Below are positions 42,794 through 51,961 of a DNA stretch of 64,000 nt, in pieces. The position numbers were made by a program, and so were the translations under genes. Position 1 is the first letter of the stretch. Each line of letters begins with the position of its first letter. Origin of the DNA: Candidatus Heimdallarchaeota archaeon (GTDB lineage Archaea > Asgardarchaeota > Heimdallarchaeia > Heimdallarchaeales > Heimdallarchaeaceae); the NCBI GenBank assembly GCA_030668875.1, contig DAOVER010000012.1, positions 1 through 64,000 of the forward strand, given 5' to 3'. The notes beneath the pieces were generated by a model. The model worked only from the letters and a program-made list of their open reading frames with translations, ran no database searches and was not told where the DNA came from.

Positions 42794-43405
42794 ATGACAA
42801 TTGGAATAGTAATCCCTTTTAGGGGGACAGATTTAGACAAAAGCCGTCTTCGAGAAGATATGGATGAAATGAGTGTCAAATATATTCTTAATACTATGAC
42901 TCAGCAAGTAATTTCAGAAATTATGAAACTTGATAAGAAGGTAAATTTGTACGTTCTCTCTAAGAACGAAGTCTCTTTTGATGGTAGATACCAAATAGCA
43001 AAAGATCAAGGTAAGAATCTAAGTGATTCTCTTCAAAAGTTTACAGCAAAAATGAACGAAAATATCATTATGATTATTATGGCAGATTTACCTTTAATCA
43101 AAAATTCTCACATCAAGAGTATTTTGGAGACTGTTGAACAAGAAAAAACAGTTATCATAGCACCAGCGAAAGATAATGGGACAAGTATCTTGTGCTTTAA
43201 TCGAAATATATCTTTTCCTTTTTTCTATGGGGTAAAATCAGCAGAAAGATTAGCAAATTATCTCACTGAAACCAGTGTCAATCATCAAGTTCTAGGATAT
43301 GATTCTTGTTATCAAGATATAGACACATTTAAAGATTTAATAAGCTTAAATCGAAACAACTCTCTACCTGAATGGTTAAAAAATTATTTTAAGGAAGTGC
43401 TTTAA
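42794..43405 (+). CDS. cofC: 2-phospho-L-lactate guanylyltransferase (CofC)
   Basis: The product follows the CofC nucleotidyltransferase layout: GIVIPFRGTDLDKSRLRE (about 3-20), then NLSDSLQKF, IIMADLPLI (about 93-101) with the metal Asp, and IIAPAKDNGTSILCF (about 115-129). CofC activates 2-phospholactate (or phosphoenolpyruvate in some lineages) with GTP before CofD acts. The gene sits in the cofD operon, and its stop overlaps the ATG of the M24 peptidase by one base. Confidence 0.9.
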   Translation: MTIGIVIPFRGTDLDKSRLREDMDEMSVKYILNTMTQQVISEIMKLDKKVNLYVLSKNEVSFDGRYQIAKDQGKNLSDSLQKFTAKMNENIIMIIMADLPLIKNSHIKSILETVEQEKTVIIAPAKDNGTSILCFNRNISFPFFYGVKSAERLANYLTETSVNHQVLGYDSCYQDIDTFKDLISLNRNNSLPEWLKNYFKEVL

Positions 43406-44550
43406 TGAAAGAAAAAATAGAAAGAATTCAAAACGTTTTACGTGAACAAGAAATTGATGGGTGGGCTGTTTTTTGTCATCATTCTTATGATATACATCTT
43501 AAATATCTACTAGAAAATTGGTTTTCTGGTCCTACACTAGTTCTCATAACTCAGGAAGGAAAACCAAAAGTCATTGCCTCCAGAATGGAAGCAATGATGA
43601 TTAATTCGGAAATCTATGATGTTATTGAATACAAAAAAGGGTCCGAATTGCAAGAATTGTTAGAAAATCAATTCAATTCAATTCCAAAAGAATCAAAGAT
43701 AGCACTAAATTTTGTTGAAGAAGATGAAGTTTTCAAGAAGCTAAATTATGATATTCTTACAAGTGGTTCATTTAAAGCTTTGACTTCCTTAAACAAAGAA
43801 CTTGAATATGTTTCAGCAAAAAATCTTATTTTTGATATAAGAGCAGTTAAAACAAAAAAAGAGATAGAAAACCATCAAGAAGCAGCTAGATTAGCTGAAG
43901 AACTTATGGAAGAAGTTGTTGAACCAAGCATTAAACCAGGCATGAGGGAAAAGGAAATTAATGCACTTATAGAATATGAATGTAATAAACGAGGTGGTGT
44001 CGCTTTTGAAGCTATTGTAGCTTCAGGACCAAATGCAGCTATTCCACATCACACAGCAGGAGAGAAGAAAATAGAAGAAAATGCTGTTTTGCTCATAGAT
44101 TATGGTGTAGCATACAATCTTGCAAATTCAGACATAACACACACCTACTGGATAGGTAAAAATCCTCCAGAAAAGATATTACAAGCATATGAGGCAGTTG
44201 ATAAAGCAAAAGAAGCTGCTTTTAATAAAATAAAAGCGGGAGTTTTATCTTCAGATGTTGAAGATGTAGTTCGAGATAAGTTTGAAGAATTTGGATATGA
44301 TCATGAAAAACTCTTCATTCATTCTACAGGACATTCGTTAGGTCTTGAAACACATGACATCGGGATAGGAATATCAAAAGCTTCTCCTGACAGACCAAGT
44401 AAACAGCTTCTAGAAAACTCTGTTATAACAGTTGAACCTGGGTTATACTTTCCAGGAGAATTTGGAATAAGATTAGAAGATGATGTAGTTGTAAGGAAGG
44501 ATGGGATTACTCGTTTATCATTTACCCCATCAGAAATGAAATGCCTTTGA
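43405..44550 (+). CDS. pepP-like: Xaa-Pro aminopeptidase-type M24 peptidase
   Basis: The N-terminal creatinase-like domain (about 1-130) is followed by the pita-bread catalytic domain. The five metal ligands are visible: Asp in LIDYGVAYN and Asp in SDITHTYWIG, His in HSTGHSLGLETHD, Glu in TVEPGLYFP and Glu in IRLEDDVVV. Members remove N-terminal residues before proline. It is the last gene of the F420 operon, translationally coupled to cofC, though a role in F420 metabolism is not expected. Confidence 0.88.
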   Translation: MKEKIERIQNVLREQEIDGWAVFCHHSYDIHLKYLLENWFSGPTLVLITQEGKPKVIASRMEAMMINSEIYDVIEYKKGSELQELLENQFNSIPKESKIALNFVEEDEVFKKLNYDILTSGSFKALTSLNKELEYVSAKNLIFDIRAVKTKKEIENHQEAARLAEELMEEVVEPSIKPGMREKEINALIEYECNKRGGVAFEAIVASGPNAAIPHHTAGEKKIEENAVLLIDYGVAYNLANSDITHTYWIGKNPPEKILQAYEAVDKAKEAAFNKIKAGVLSSDVEDVVRDKFEEFGYDHEKLFIHSTGHSLGLETHDIGIGISKASPDRPSKQLLENSVITVEPGLYFPGEFGIRLEDDVVVRKDGITRLSFTPSEMKCL

Positions 44551-44575
44551 TTTTATTTATCCCTTTCTTTCTATT

Positions 44576-45124
44576 TCATTTAGGTATTGATGTCCCGCAA
44601 ATTTCACAGGTAGAATATCCATGAGGTACTTCTGACCCACAGTTTTTGCAAAAAACTCGCTCCTTCACTTGAGTTGTCGGTTGTAATGCATCTGTTATAT
44701 CAGAAATTTCTATTTCTCCCTTTGCAGCTTTCCAAAGTTTAGGGCTTACAATTCGACCAAGAAATGAACCAAAGAGGTTAGCACAAAGAGATAGAATTCC
44801 AATTAAGATATAAATAATTAGGGAGATAAAATAGTTCTCTGAGGTTTCTGACAGACCGATTCCTTGTACTCCGTAAATAGTTAGAACTGACAACATAGTA
44901 GTACCCAGTATAATTACAATAATCAAACCTTCTGTTTTAAAGGCAAAAAAACCAATTATCATTCCTGCTATTAAACTTGTGAAAATCAAAGCAATATATA
45001 GATCCCATTGATCGAACGATTGTATACTCATAGTAATAAAAAAAGAAAGGTAGGCCATTCCTGCACCTATGACAAGAGCTAGGAAGTCAAAACCTAATCT
45101 TTTCAGTTCATTATTTAGTCTCAC
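44576..45124 (-). CDS. Membrane protein with C-terminal zinc ribbon
   Basis: The protein has four hydrophobic helices over residues 12-125 (for example FLALVIGAGMAYLSFF, LIAGMIIGFFAF, IVIILGTTMLSVLTIYG). A cytosolic tail with a zinc ribbon follows, VFCKNCGSEVPHGYSTCEICG (quoted in part). This layout, small membrane bundle plus zinc ribbon, is frequent in archaea and without assigned function. It converges on the F420 operon. Confidence 0.6.
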   Translation of the reverse strand: MRLNNELKRLGFDFLALVIGAGMAYLSFFITMSIQSFDQWDLYIALIFTSLIAGMIIGFFAFKTEGLIIVIILGTTMLSVLTIYGVQGIGLSETSENYFISLIIYILIGILSLCANLFGSFLGRIVSPKLWKAAKGEIEISDITDALQPTTQVKERVFCKNCGSEVPHGYSTCEICGTSIPK

Positions 45125-45256
45125 TTGATATTCTATGTTCTCAAACTATATAATTATTCTGACTTCTTTTGAGCAATTCCTCGTAATACTAGCGTGTGTT
45201 GACAATAATATTTCTGTTTAAGGAAACTTATAAGAATGCTTCATAAGGTGAATTGA

Positions 45257-45874
45257 TTGTCATGGAGATTGTGGCTAAAGTCAAAGCCAAAATCAGTTAA
45301 TTTAGGGTTCTACGGAGAAGTAAACGCGGGAAAAACAACTCTCGCTAATAAAATTGGTTTGGATTGGGCGGAACAAGAAGTAGGCATAGTGAGTGAGATT
45401 CCCCATGAAACTAGAGACATTCAAAAGTTAGAAAAAGTGAATTTCTCTGCTAACGGGACTAAATTAGATTTAACTTTAATAGACATGCCTGGAATTGCTA
45501 CTTCTGTTAATCCTAAGGAATTTATGAAACACGGTTTATCTGCAAGCGAAGCTATGCAAAGAGCAAAGGAAGCAACTAGGGGAATTATTGAAGCGATAAA
45601 ATATCTTGAACAAGTTGATGTAGCACTTGTAATAATTGATGCATCTAAATCACCATTTGATCAAGTAAATTTCACAATTATAGGAAATCTAGAGCATCAG
45701 AAAAAACCATTCATTTTAGTACCAAACAAAATTGACTTGATAGAAGCTGATGTAAGACTTGTCAGAGATGCTTTTAGTCAGTATCCTGTTGTACCAGTTT
45801 CAGCAATTCAAGGTGATGGTATTGATGAACTTTATGATAAAATAGCAGAATTAGCTAAAAGGGTGAGGCGATAA
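45257..45874 (+). CDS. Era-like GTPase, archaeal type
   Basis: The GTPase motifs are G1 GEVNAGKTTL (about 20-29), G3 DMPG (about 76-79), G4 NKID (about 154-157) and G5 SAIQG (about 173). The domain stands alone without the KH domain of bacterial Era. In many archaea this GTPase is followed by DUF2073, as here (2-base gap), and a Zn-ribbon protein. The pair is assumed to work on ribosome or RNA function, but this is not shown by the sequence. Confidence 0.88.
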   Translation: MSWRLWLKSKPKSVNLGFYGEVNAGKTTLANKIGLDWAEQEVGIVSEIPHETRDIQKLEKVNFSANGTKLDLTLIDMPGIATSVNPKEFMKHGLSASEAMQRAKEATRGIIEAIKYLEQVDVALVIIDASKSPFDQVNFTIIGNLEHQKKPFILVPNKIDLIEADVRLVRDAFSQYPVVPVSAIQGDGIDELYDKIAELAKRVRR

Positions 45875-45876
45875 AC

Positions 45877-46227
45877 ATGAAGTATAGAGTAGATTTTGTT
45901 CCATATTCTGAAACTAATGATCTCACTGATGATGAAAAGATTCGTTACATTCTTTCTAAAGTTATGAGAAATACTATCCTTGTACTAGAAAATGGTTTGA
46001 CACCTACAGAAGAAATGAATCTTATCAGCAAAACCATGGTGAAAATTAACTTCAATGATTTTGTAGGTCTAAGGTTCTTCTCGTTTGATGGTGGAACTGA
46101 TTTCAAACTTAACAAACTGTTTGGAAGAGGTTCAAAAAACAAGGTCTTTACTGTTGTAGCTCCTAATGAAGCTGTAACAGTTCAAAAGGACAAACGTGGC
46201 ATATTGTCCATCCGAATTAATGATTAG
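45877..46227 (+). CDS. DUF2073 protein
   Basis: The 116-residue protein matches the archaeal DUF2073 family: YRVDFVPYSETNDLTDDEKI at the start (quoted in part) and GLTPTEEMNLISKTM, with a closing beta segment VTVQKDKRGILSIRI. It follows the Era-like GTPase gene by 2 bases and ends 7 bases before the convergent AK6 gene. It probably forms a complex or regulatory pair with the GTPase; the biochemical role is unknown. Confidence 0.85.
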   Translation: MKYRVDFVPYSETNDLTDDEKIRYILSKVMRNTILVLENGLTPTEEMNLISKTMVKINFNDFVGLRFFSFDGGTDFKLNKLFGRGSKNKVFTVVAPNEAVTVQKDKRGILSIRIND

Positions 46228-46234
46228 ATTTCAC

Positions 46235-46732
46235 CTATATCTTTCCCAAAATATCTAAAGCACTCTGAAAGGTTTCCTCTGTGGAAACATCGGATCGAAC
46301 AGTAGAAACAATCTCAGGACCATACAGATTGAGCATATCTGTAAGGATTACTTCCATAATTTCGGCTTCAATGTTCTCTTCAATCTTCGCCGCATTGTAA
46401 CTTCTGTCCATCAACCTTTGGCGTAGAAGCCCTATGGAAGTCCTGAGAACTATACACAAAGCAACATAAGATGGAGGGATTTCTACTACATGTCCATCTA
46501 GGATAAGCGGTTTTGAGGAGGGATTTTCTTCAATCAATTCAATTAATCTTGCATTTAATAAATCATCATTTACTACATAACTATCTGTTTCTTCGTCAAA
46601 ATAATCATACAATCTCTTCTCTTTTACGAGTTTTCCAACCTCGATAAAAGAGTAACCTTCTTTTGAGAGGAGTTTGGAAAGTGTTGTCTTACCTGTTCCG
46701 GGAGTTCCAGTAATAATAACTGCCTGTTTCAT
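46235..46732 (-). CDS. AK6/Fap7-type adenylate kinase
   Basis: From ATG 46732 (a TATA-like cttttatt lies about 25-30 bases ahead) the product has 165 residues. The P-loop GTPGTGKTTL (about 6-15) is at the N-terminus, followed by LILDGHVVE and a late helix RSYNAAKIEENIEAEIM, the typical AK6/Fap7 order. The enzyme has nucleotide kinase activity and assists small-subunit ribosome maturation with Rps14/uS11 in eukaryotes and archaea. The track start adds eleven hydrophobic residues and is less likely. Confidence 0.87.
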   Translation of the reverse strand: MKQAVIITGTPGTGKTTLSKLLSKEGYSFIEVGKLVKEKRLYDYFDEETDSYVVNDDLLNARLIELIEENPSSKPLILDGHVVEIPPSYVALCIVLRTSIGLLRQRLMDRSYNAAKIEENIEAEIMEVILTDMLNLYGPEIVSTVRSDVSTEETFQSALDILGKI

Positions 46733-46825
46733 TGAAAAATTCTTACTGAAAAAGAATAAAAGCATTCTGTAACAGGAACAGAATCAAAAAAGGAGTTGGA
46801 GATAAGTGAAAAACTTACCCAAATT

Positions 46826-47554
46826 TTATTTCAAAGCTTCATCGGAAAGTTTGCTCTTTCCTCTGAAAACTTTTATTATATTCATCTTCTTTGCTTCACC
46901 GGATTTTATTTTTCTGAAATTGTCCCCTTGTCGGGATAGCATGATTATTGTTATACCAAAAAGCAATACAGCTAGACCTAGGTTGCATTGAGCATAACCC
47001 ATTAACATCACAGAAGGCAAGAATAAAGCTATTACACCAACCAAAAACGTAACGACAATATAGGTTATTGATGAATACCCCACAATTGTTATGATTATTG
47101 GCCAGAGAAGAATCCAGAATCCTAGGAGGATAGGATTCGCAAATGCCATAGATGCAATGACTACTGTGATACCCTTTCCACCATGTGAGAAGAGATAAAG
47201 GGGCCAGTTATGTCCAAGAATTGCACCAATTCCGGTCAAAGCCAAAGCAAAACAAGCTAATGTATCATTGAACCAAGGTGATATTAATTCAGTGTTTGAA
47301 AAATAATATTTCCATGTAAGGATGTAAGGGACAGCCATAGCTGTTAGAGATCTAGACACATCGAGAAAACCGGCAAATATTGCCCAAGGTGTCGACTTAG
47401 TTGCACGATAAACATTTCTACCTCCAACGTTACCTGAACCAATTTCTCTTAGATCTTCACCAGTTTTTAATTTAGTGACAATCCAACTGAAAGGGATAGA
47501 ACCAAAGAGATATGAGCTGATAAATACTAGAATATATACGATTGAAATGTGCAT
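46826..47554 (-). CDS. plsY: PlsY-family glycerol-3-phosphate acyltransferase
   Basis: From the ATG at 47554 (242 residues) the protein has the PlsY motifs: YLFGSIPFSWIV (about 11-22), the active-site-like LREIGSGNVGGRNVYR (quoted as GSGN in the family), and the HNWPLYLFSHGGKGITV stretch (about 115-131). It carries about six membrane helices. PlsY acylates glycerol-3-phosphate from acyl-phosphate in bacteria; its role in an archaeon with ether lipids is unclear. The acyl-CoA dehydrogenase further on hints at acyl-chain metabolism. The track start at 47650 would overlap the divergent gene and is not supported. Confidence 0.8.
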   Translation of the reverse strand: MHISIVYILVFISSYLFGSIPFSWIVTKLKTGEDLREIGSGNVGGRNVYRATKSTPWAIFAGFLDVSRSLTAMAVPYILTWKYYFSNTELISPWFNDTLACFALALTGIGAILGHNWPLYLFSHGGKGITVVIASMAFANPILLGFWILLWPIIITIVGYSSITYIVVTFLVGVIALFLPSVMLMGYAQCNLGLAVLLFGITIIMLSRQGDNFRKIKSGEAKKMNIIKVFRGKSKLSDEALK

Positions 47555-47628
47555 GTTCCTTGATACTCGGCAGTTCAATAAAAAATTTTTGCAGGTGGAA
47601 TGTCTCAAAATCCTTTCAAGAAACAAAT

Positions 47629-47636
47629 TTTTTAAA
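47629..47636 (+). promoter_or_regulatory. TATA box for the phosphohexomutase gene
   Basis: The string tttttaaa lies 25-32 bases before the ATG at 47661, implying a leaderless or nearly leaderless mRNA. This supports the ATG at 47661 over the longer track ORF. Confidence 0.5.
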
Positions 47637-47660
47637 CTGCTAGTTACCAAAATAACTATA

Positions 47661-49040
47661 ATGTGCCCTGAAATTTCAAGACATATTTTTAGAGCTTATG
47701 ACATAAGAGGGTTGTACAACATAGATATAACTCCTCCAATTATGTACGAAATTGGTTTAGCATTTGGATCCTATGTTAAAGAAGTACTCAATGGGTCGGA
47801 AATAGCAGTGGGGTGTGATATCCGTCAATCAAGTGTTCCTCTAGTTCACTCCTTCATATCTGGAGTTACAACTGTAGGAATTCATGTTACTTTTGCCAGT
47901 ACAACTGCTTTTGGGCAAGCATTGTTTGCCGGATGGTCTCTGAATAAAACAGCTATCGCATTTATAACTGCAAGCCATTTACCTCCCGAATGGAATGGGA
48001 TAAAATTCTATCACGCAGATGGGGTTGGTTTCTCTGAAGAGGAACTAATGAAGATAAGAGATCGTGCAATTAGCAAAACATTCTCCATAAAAGGTTGGCA
48101 AGAAACAGGACAATTAGATAATTATGATGTAACTAATGCTTATTTAGAATTTTTTGAGAATAAATTCAGTTTCTCAAAGAAACTAAAAGTTGCCTTAGAC
48201 TGTGGAGGTGGTAGCATGACGCTCTCAGCGCCAGAAGTTTTTTCACGCCTTAATTTAGAAGTTGTTCCAATTTATTGTACTCCCGACCCACTCTTCTCTG
48301 GAAGACCATCAGATCCAAAACCTGAGAATCTGACTAAGATAATGGAAGCTGTTAAAGAACAATCTTGTGATTTTGGTGTTGCATTTGATGGAGATGGAGA
48401 TAGAGCTGTTATTATAGACAATAAAGGGAAAGTACTCTCTGCAGATGAAACAGGGATTATAATAGGTACGTATGGTTTAGAACAGAAAAATAGTACGATT
48501 ATAGTTAATGTTGAGTGCTCTAAGGCGGTTAAAGAACAACTTGAACCCTTAGGGTATAAAATCAAACAAATTCCTGTAGGGCACACCTACCTTACTATAG
48601 AGGCAAAACAAGAGAAAGCTCCCCTAGGTCTAGAATCGAGTGGTCACATTATTATCCCAGAATACTTCTTGTTTGATGATGCCATGGTTACTCCACTTAA
48701 GATTGCAGAAATACTTAATAACATAGAATCGAGACTCTCAGATTTAGTAGAAAAAATTCCTATCTATCCTATGAAAAAAGTGGAAATAGACTGCGAGGAT
48801 AGACTCAAATTCGATGTTGTTGAAGCATTCAAAATAGAAGTTGAAAAAGAATATGAAGAAGTAAACACCCTAGATGGGGTTAGAATTGAGTTGAAAGAAG
48901 GATGGGTACTAATTCGTCCATCAAACACATCTCCAATAATAAGAATGACAATCGAAGCTAATAATGAACAGGAAATAGAGTCAATTCAGAATAAATTTGA
49001 GGATAGATTAAAATCTCTAATTGACAAAGCATCTAAATAA
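47661..49040 (+). CDS. Phosphohexomutase (phosphomannomutase/phosphoglucomutase family)
   Basis: From ATG 47661 the product has 459 residues. It begins with the family start RHIFRAYDIRGLYN. The phosphoserine loop is ITASHLPPEWNGIKF (Ser about 106), the metal loop is FDGDGDRAVII (about 242-252), and the substrate loop is LGLESSGHIII (about 327-337) where the family has GEHSGH. The C-terminal phosphate-binding loop is IRPSNTSPIIRM. The family interconverts hexose 1- and 6-phosphates. Ser in place of the usual glutamate in the sugar loop (GLESSGH) leaves the substrate open. A leader of 62 codons in the track lies upstream of the TATA box. Confidence 0.88.
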   Translation: MCPEISRHIFRAYDIRGLYNIDITPPIMYEIGLAFGSYVKEVLNGSEIAVGCDIRQSSVPLVHSFISGVTTVGIHVTFASTTAFGQALFAGWSLNKTAIAFITASHLPPEWNGIKFYHADGVGFSEEELMKIRDRAISKTFSIKGWQETGQLDNYDVTNAYLEFFENKFSFSKKLKVALDCGGGSMTLSAPEVFSRLNLEVVPIYCTPDPLFSGRPSDPKPENLTKIMEAVKEQSCDFGVAFDGDGDRAVIIDNKGKVLSADETGIIIGTYGLEQKNSTIIVNVECSKAVKEQLEPLGYKIKQIPVGHTYLTIEAKQEKAPLGLESSGHIIIPEYFLFDDAMVTPLKIAEILNNIESRLSDLVEKIPIYPMKKVEIDCEDRLKFDVVEAFKIEVEKEYEEVNTLDGVRIELKEGWVLIRPSNTSPIIRMTIEANNEQEIESIQNKFEDRLKSLIDKASK

Positions 49041-49049
49041 AGTGGTAAA

Positions 49050-49796
49050 ATGAAAAAGTCTCTCCCTGAGTTTTATTGTCCATATTCGGATAAGTGTCAT
49101 CAATGTTGTCTTGACACAGAAATGACACTTTCAGAAGAGGATATAACAAGAATACATACGTTGGGATATGAAATTGAAGAGTTTCTGGAAGAGAAAGAAG
49201 GTTTCATGACATTGCGAAATATTGACAACCATTGTATTTTCTTAAAAAATAAAAGATGTTCGATTTATGAGAATCGCCCCCAAGGATGTAGATTTTATCC
49301 ACTTATTTACGACTTTGATATTGAAGATTTTGTAATTGATAACTTGTGTGATCACCATGAGGACTTTGATTTAGAAATTTATCGACCTCTATTCGATTCT
49401 GTTCAAGTTTTTGTTTACAATTTAATAAGTGAAAGAGACATAAGAATGAGAAAAACTATGGAAGAGGAAAGTAAGGCTGAAGTTAAAGAGTCAAAGGAAG
49501 CACCTGAAAACCCATTAGCAAAAGAAGTTATTGGAATTGAAAGTGACAAAGAAAAAATCGAGAGTCTGTTAGCACAAGCGATTGATGATACTAAAGATGA
49601 GAATGTAGAAAATTTGGAGGAAGCTTTGAAATCTGAGATGAAGGAAATTGAAGAAGAAATTGAGGAATTAGAGAGAGGGATACAATCAGACATAGATTCT
49701 GCAGAAGAGTATGTAAAAATTACCGAGAAGAGCATAAAATCTGAAATAGAGGAGCTAGAAAAGAGAAGAAGAAAAGCTGAAGAAGATGATGATTAA
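49050..49796 (+). CDS. YkgJ-type metal-binding protein with coiled-coil tail
   Basis: The first 115 residues are a cysteine-rich YkgJ-like domain: FYCPYSDKCHQCCLDTEM near the start, then HCIFLKNKRCSIYENRPQGCRFYP (quoted in part). Members bind zinc or iron-sulfur centres. The rest (about 145-248) is an acidic coiled coil rich in Glu and Lys (SEMKEIEEEIEELERG), probably a dimer. It starts 9 bases after the mutase and could share its transcript. Function unknown. Confidence 0.75.
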   Translation: MKKSLPEFYCPYSDKCHQCCLDTEMTLSEEDITRIHTLGYEIEEFLEEKEGFMTLRNIDNHCIFLKNKRCSIYENRPQGCRFYPLIYDFDIEDFVIDNLCDHHEDFDLEIYRPLFDSVQVFVYNLISERDIRMRKTMEEESKAEVKESKEAPENPLAKEVIGIESDKEKIESLLAQAIDDTKDENVENLEEALKSEMKEIEEEIEELERGIQSDIDSAEEYVKITEKSIKSEIEELEKRRRKAEEDDD

Positions 49797-49816
49797 TAGC
49801 ATTATTAGAGTATCAA

Positions 49817-50914
49817 TTATTCTCTGAATCTACCTTCGAACTTCTTCAATACATCTGGTAAAGTGGTGTATTCCATTTCACTAAGAGGGAGTCTTCCAGG
49901 CTCAAATGGACCATGTCTTCTCATATATTCAGCAATCTCATTGCATTTTTCACGTGTCGAATCGAATGATAGATCATCGAAAAGATCAACTGCACCTATA
50001 ATTTTTCCATTTTTCAGCTGAAATCCTAAACCAACTACACGAGGTGGTCCGTCAAAACGTACACACTGACTATATTCTAAAGGAACTGGCATTAAAGGAC
50101 CTCTATGAGACCCTCTCATCCATCCTGATACTAAATGACCAAGTGTAAATGCTTCTACTATCTCTCCTACTGCTGGAAAACCACTTTGACTTCTAACAAT
50201 GGCAACAGGATCATCTTTTCCAACATACTTACCTGCAATTAAAGCTAGTTTATCAGTTGAAATAGATGCAGCAATCCCTAATTCAGGATTTTTACTATAA
50301 ACATGTTTTATAACATATTTACTTGGGGCCCCTACAAGAGCTAAGAGATCATACATCTCATTTGGACAACTCAAGTCGAGGAATTTATTTTTGAAAACAT
50401 CCATTACTGAAAAATTAAAACCATCATGCAATTTTGGATCGATAATCAAACCAGCTGTATTGAACGGATTTGCAAACATCTGGAATATGGGATAATTAAA
50501 CGCACCTGGTTCAGTTTTATCCATAGCAAAAACTAAAATCGGCTCAGCAGGTCTCTCCTCAATCTCCATTTCAGCACAACCTGGCCCCATTCCTTTGACA
50601 TTTCCAGAAAATGTGTCTTTTAGTAAATCTTGTCCTGCACCATATAAACCGATATTTCTTGCTTCAGTACCAAGTTTCATAAAAGTGTCCCAAGCTAATT
50701 TGTGTATTTCTGCATTGTCAACACCTTTGTTATGGGTCATTAGAAGTTCAGTATCATCTCCAGCATTAAAAACCAAAAAATCCGTAATAGTATTTTCATC
50801 TTTTGCTTTTTCCATCAGTTCTTCCGCTAAAGTCATCAAAGGTTCATACACAGTTACATGACCTGGACTTGAACCAATATCAGCCTTGATTAAACTTATT
50901 GTTGTTTTCACCAA
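49817..50914 (-). CDS. fbp: Bifunctional fructose-1,6-bisphosphate aldolase/phosphatase
   Basis: The product matches the archaeal class V FBPase (FBP aldolase/phosphatase): TISLIKADIGSSPGHV at the start with the metal Asp, NAGDDTELLMTH (about 49-60), GYGAGQDLLKDTFSGN with the metal GQD (about 93-106), and AGKYVGKDDPVAIVRSQSGFPAVGE (quoted in part), the region of the Schiff-base lysine and the Tyr. It makes fructose-6-phosphate directly from triose phosphates, a gluconeogenic enzyme. It is the first in reading order of the minus-strand set after aldolase and FBPase, in the order 51962, 51033, 49817 by transcription. Confidence 0.93.
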   Translation of the reverse strand: MVKTTISLIKADIGSSPGHVTVYEPLMTLAEELMEKAKDENTITDFLVFNAGDDTELLMTHNKGVDNAEIHKLAWDTFMKLGTEARNIGLYGAGQDLLKDTFSGNVKGMGPGCAEMEIEERPAEPILVFAMDKTEPGAFNYPIFQMFANPFNTAGLIIDPKLHDGFNFSVMDVFKNKFLDLSCPNEMYDLLALVGAPSKYVIKHVYSKNPELGIAASISTDKLALIAGKYVGKDDPVAIVRSQSGFPAVGEIVEAFTLGHLVSGWMRGSHRGPLMPVPLEYSQCVRFDGPPRVVGLGFQLKNGKIIGAVDLFDDLSFDSTREKCNEIAEYMRRHGPFEPGRLPLSEMEYTTLPDVLKKFEGRFRE

Positions 50915-51032
50915 ATATAATCACCTAATAAAATAATACGGGTTGCTAATACATATTATATGAATCTAATTTAAATCTTTGCCTTTTGAGTATTTAAAAA
51001 AGTAAATATGAAGAGAAAAAAGAGTATAGAAT

Positions 51033-51950
51033 TTAAAGTTGTTCAATTTTGAACCAAAGCTCAATAAGATCTTTTGAGCCACCCACGAATCCAACTCGTT
51101 GATGGAGATAGTGCATCCGGGTTAATTTTTTAACATCAAGGGGGTTAATGTTTTCATATTTTATTTCATGTCCATCTGCAGTAATATAGAAACCATCACC
51201 ATTAACCTTTGATAGAATGTAGAGATAAGGTATTATCTCATAGACGAATCTAAGTTTAGGAGCAAAATAACCAAAAACACCTGTTTTCTCGAAAACGTTA
51301 TTCATGTCTTGTACCATGCAACCTCCATACCTGTTTTTACCTTTAATATCTAAAGCATCTACGAAGAGTTTTTGCTTTGCTGAATGATTATTGTATTTAC
51401 CCCCTAGACCAAAAACAGGATTTTTACTTGGACTTATATCTAAGGAATCTCGAATAACGCGGAAGGATTCACCATCATGAACAAATTGTATAAAACCTAG
51501 TTCAGTAGCCAAATCGAATCGTAAGTAAAGTGTATAACTTACAGTTAAGGCAGCGACAGTATAACCGTCTTTATTGATAACGTTTACAATTGCTCCAGGA
51601 CTTCTAGTTCTTATAATTGAAGAACCATCGATAAAATCCCCAAGTATAATATAATTCCCCGTCCCTTCCATAATATTTTTTTCATCGGTTTCTTCACCCA
51701 GTAGTAAGGAATAAAGATGATTTGGCATTCTTTGTAGGAAAAGTTCGTGTGTTGCGATATCAAGGCTAAGTTGTTCATCCCCAGAAACATTGATAATTCC
51801 TGAATAATCATTTTCACCTAATAAGAAAGTCAGAATCTGTTTTGGGACATCTAAACTTATAGTTATAAGTTCTCTGAGTAAATCACTTAATTCTTTTGAT
51901 TCAAGTGCGTCCAGATAAGAGTCCAAAGTAGGATATTTTGTTATTGACAT
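51033..51950 (-). CDS. fbp-I-like: Class I fructose-1,6-bisphosphatase-like enzyme
   Basis: The protein follows the class I FBPase layout: VSGDEQLSLDIATHELF (about 55-71), the metal motif GDFIDGSSIIRTRSPGAI (quoted in part; DPLDGSS in the family), and KYNNHS then RYGGCMVQD, which matches the fructose-binding RYIGSMVAD region. At 305 residues the size fits a monomer of that group. It lies 11 bases downstream of the aldolase gene. As DFIDGSS is intact at the metal Asp positions, activity is plausible. Confidence 0.8.
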   Translation of the reverse strand: MSITKYPTLDSYLDALESKELSDLLRELITISLDVPKQILTFLLGENDYSGIINVSGDEQLSLDIATHELFLQRMPNHLYSLLLGEETDEKNIMEGTGNYIILGDFIDGSSIIRTRSPGAIVNVINKDGYTVAALTVSYTLYLRFDLATELGFIQFVHDGESFRVIRDSLDISPSKNPVFGLGGKYNNHSAKQKLFVDALDIKGKNRYGGCMVQDMNNVFEKTGVFGYFAPKLRFVYEIIPYLYILSKVNGDGFYITADGHEIKYENINPLDVKKLTRMHYLHQRVGFVGGSKDLIELWFKIEQL

Positions 51951-51961
51951 ATAGTCAGATC

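Noticed and set aside
47475-47660. 62-codon extension of the phosphohexomutase
   Set aside because: It lies upstream of the probable TATA box and overlaps the divergent plsY gene. The family begins at about MCPEISRHIFRAYD.
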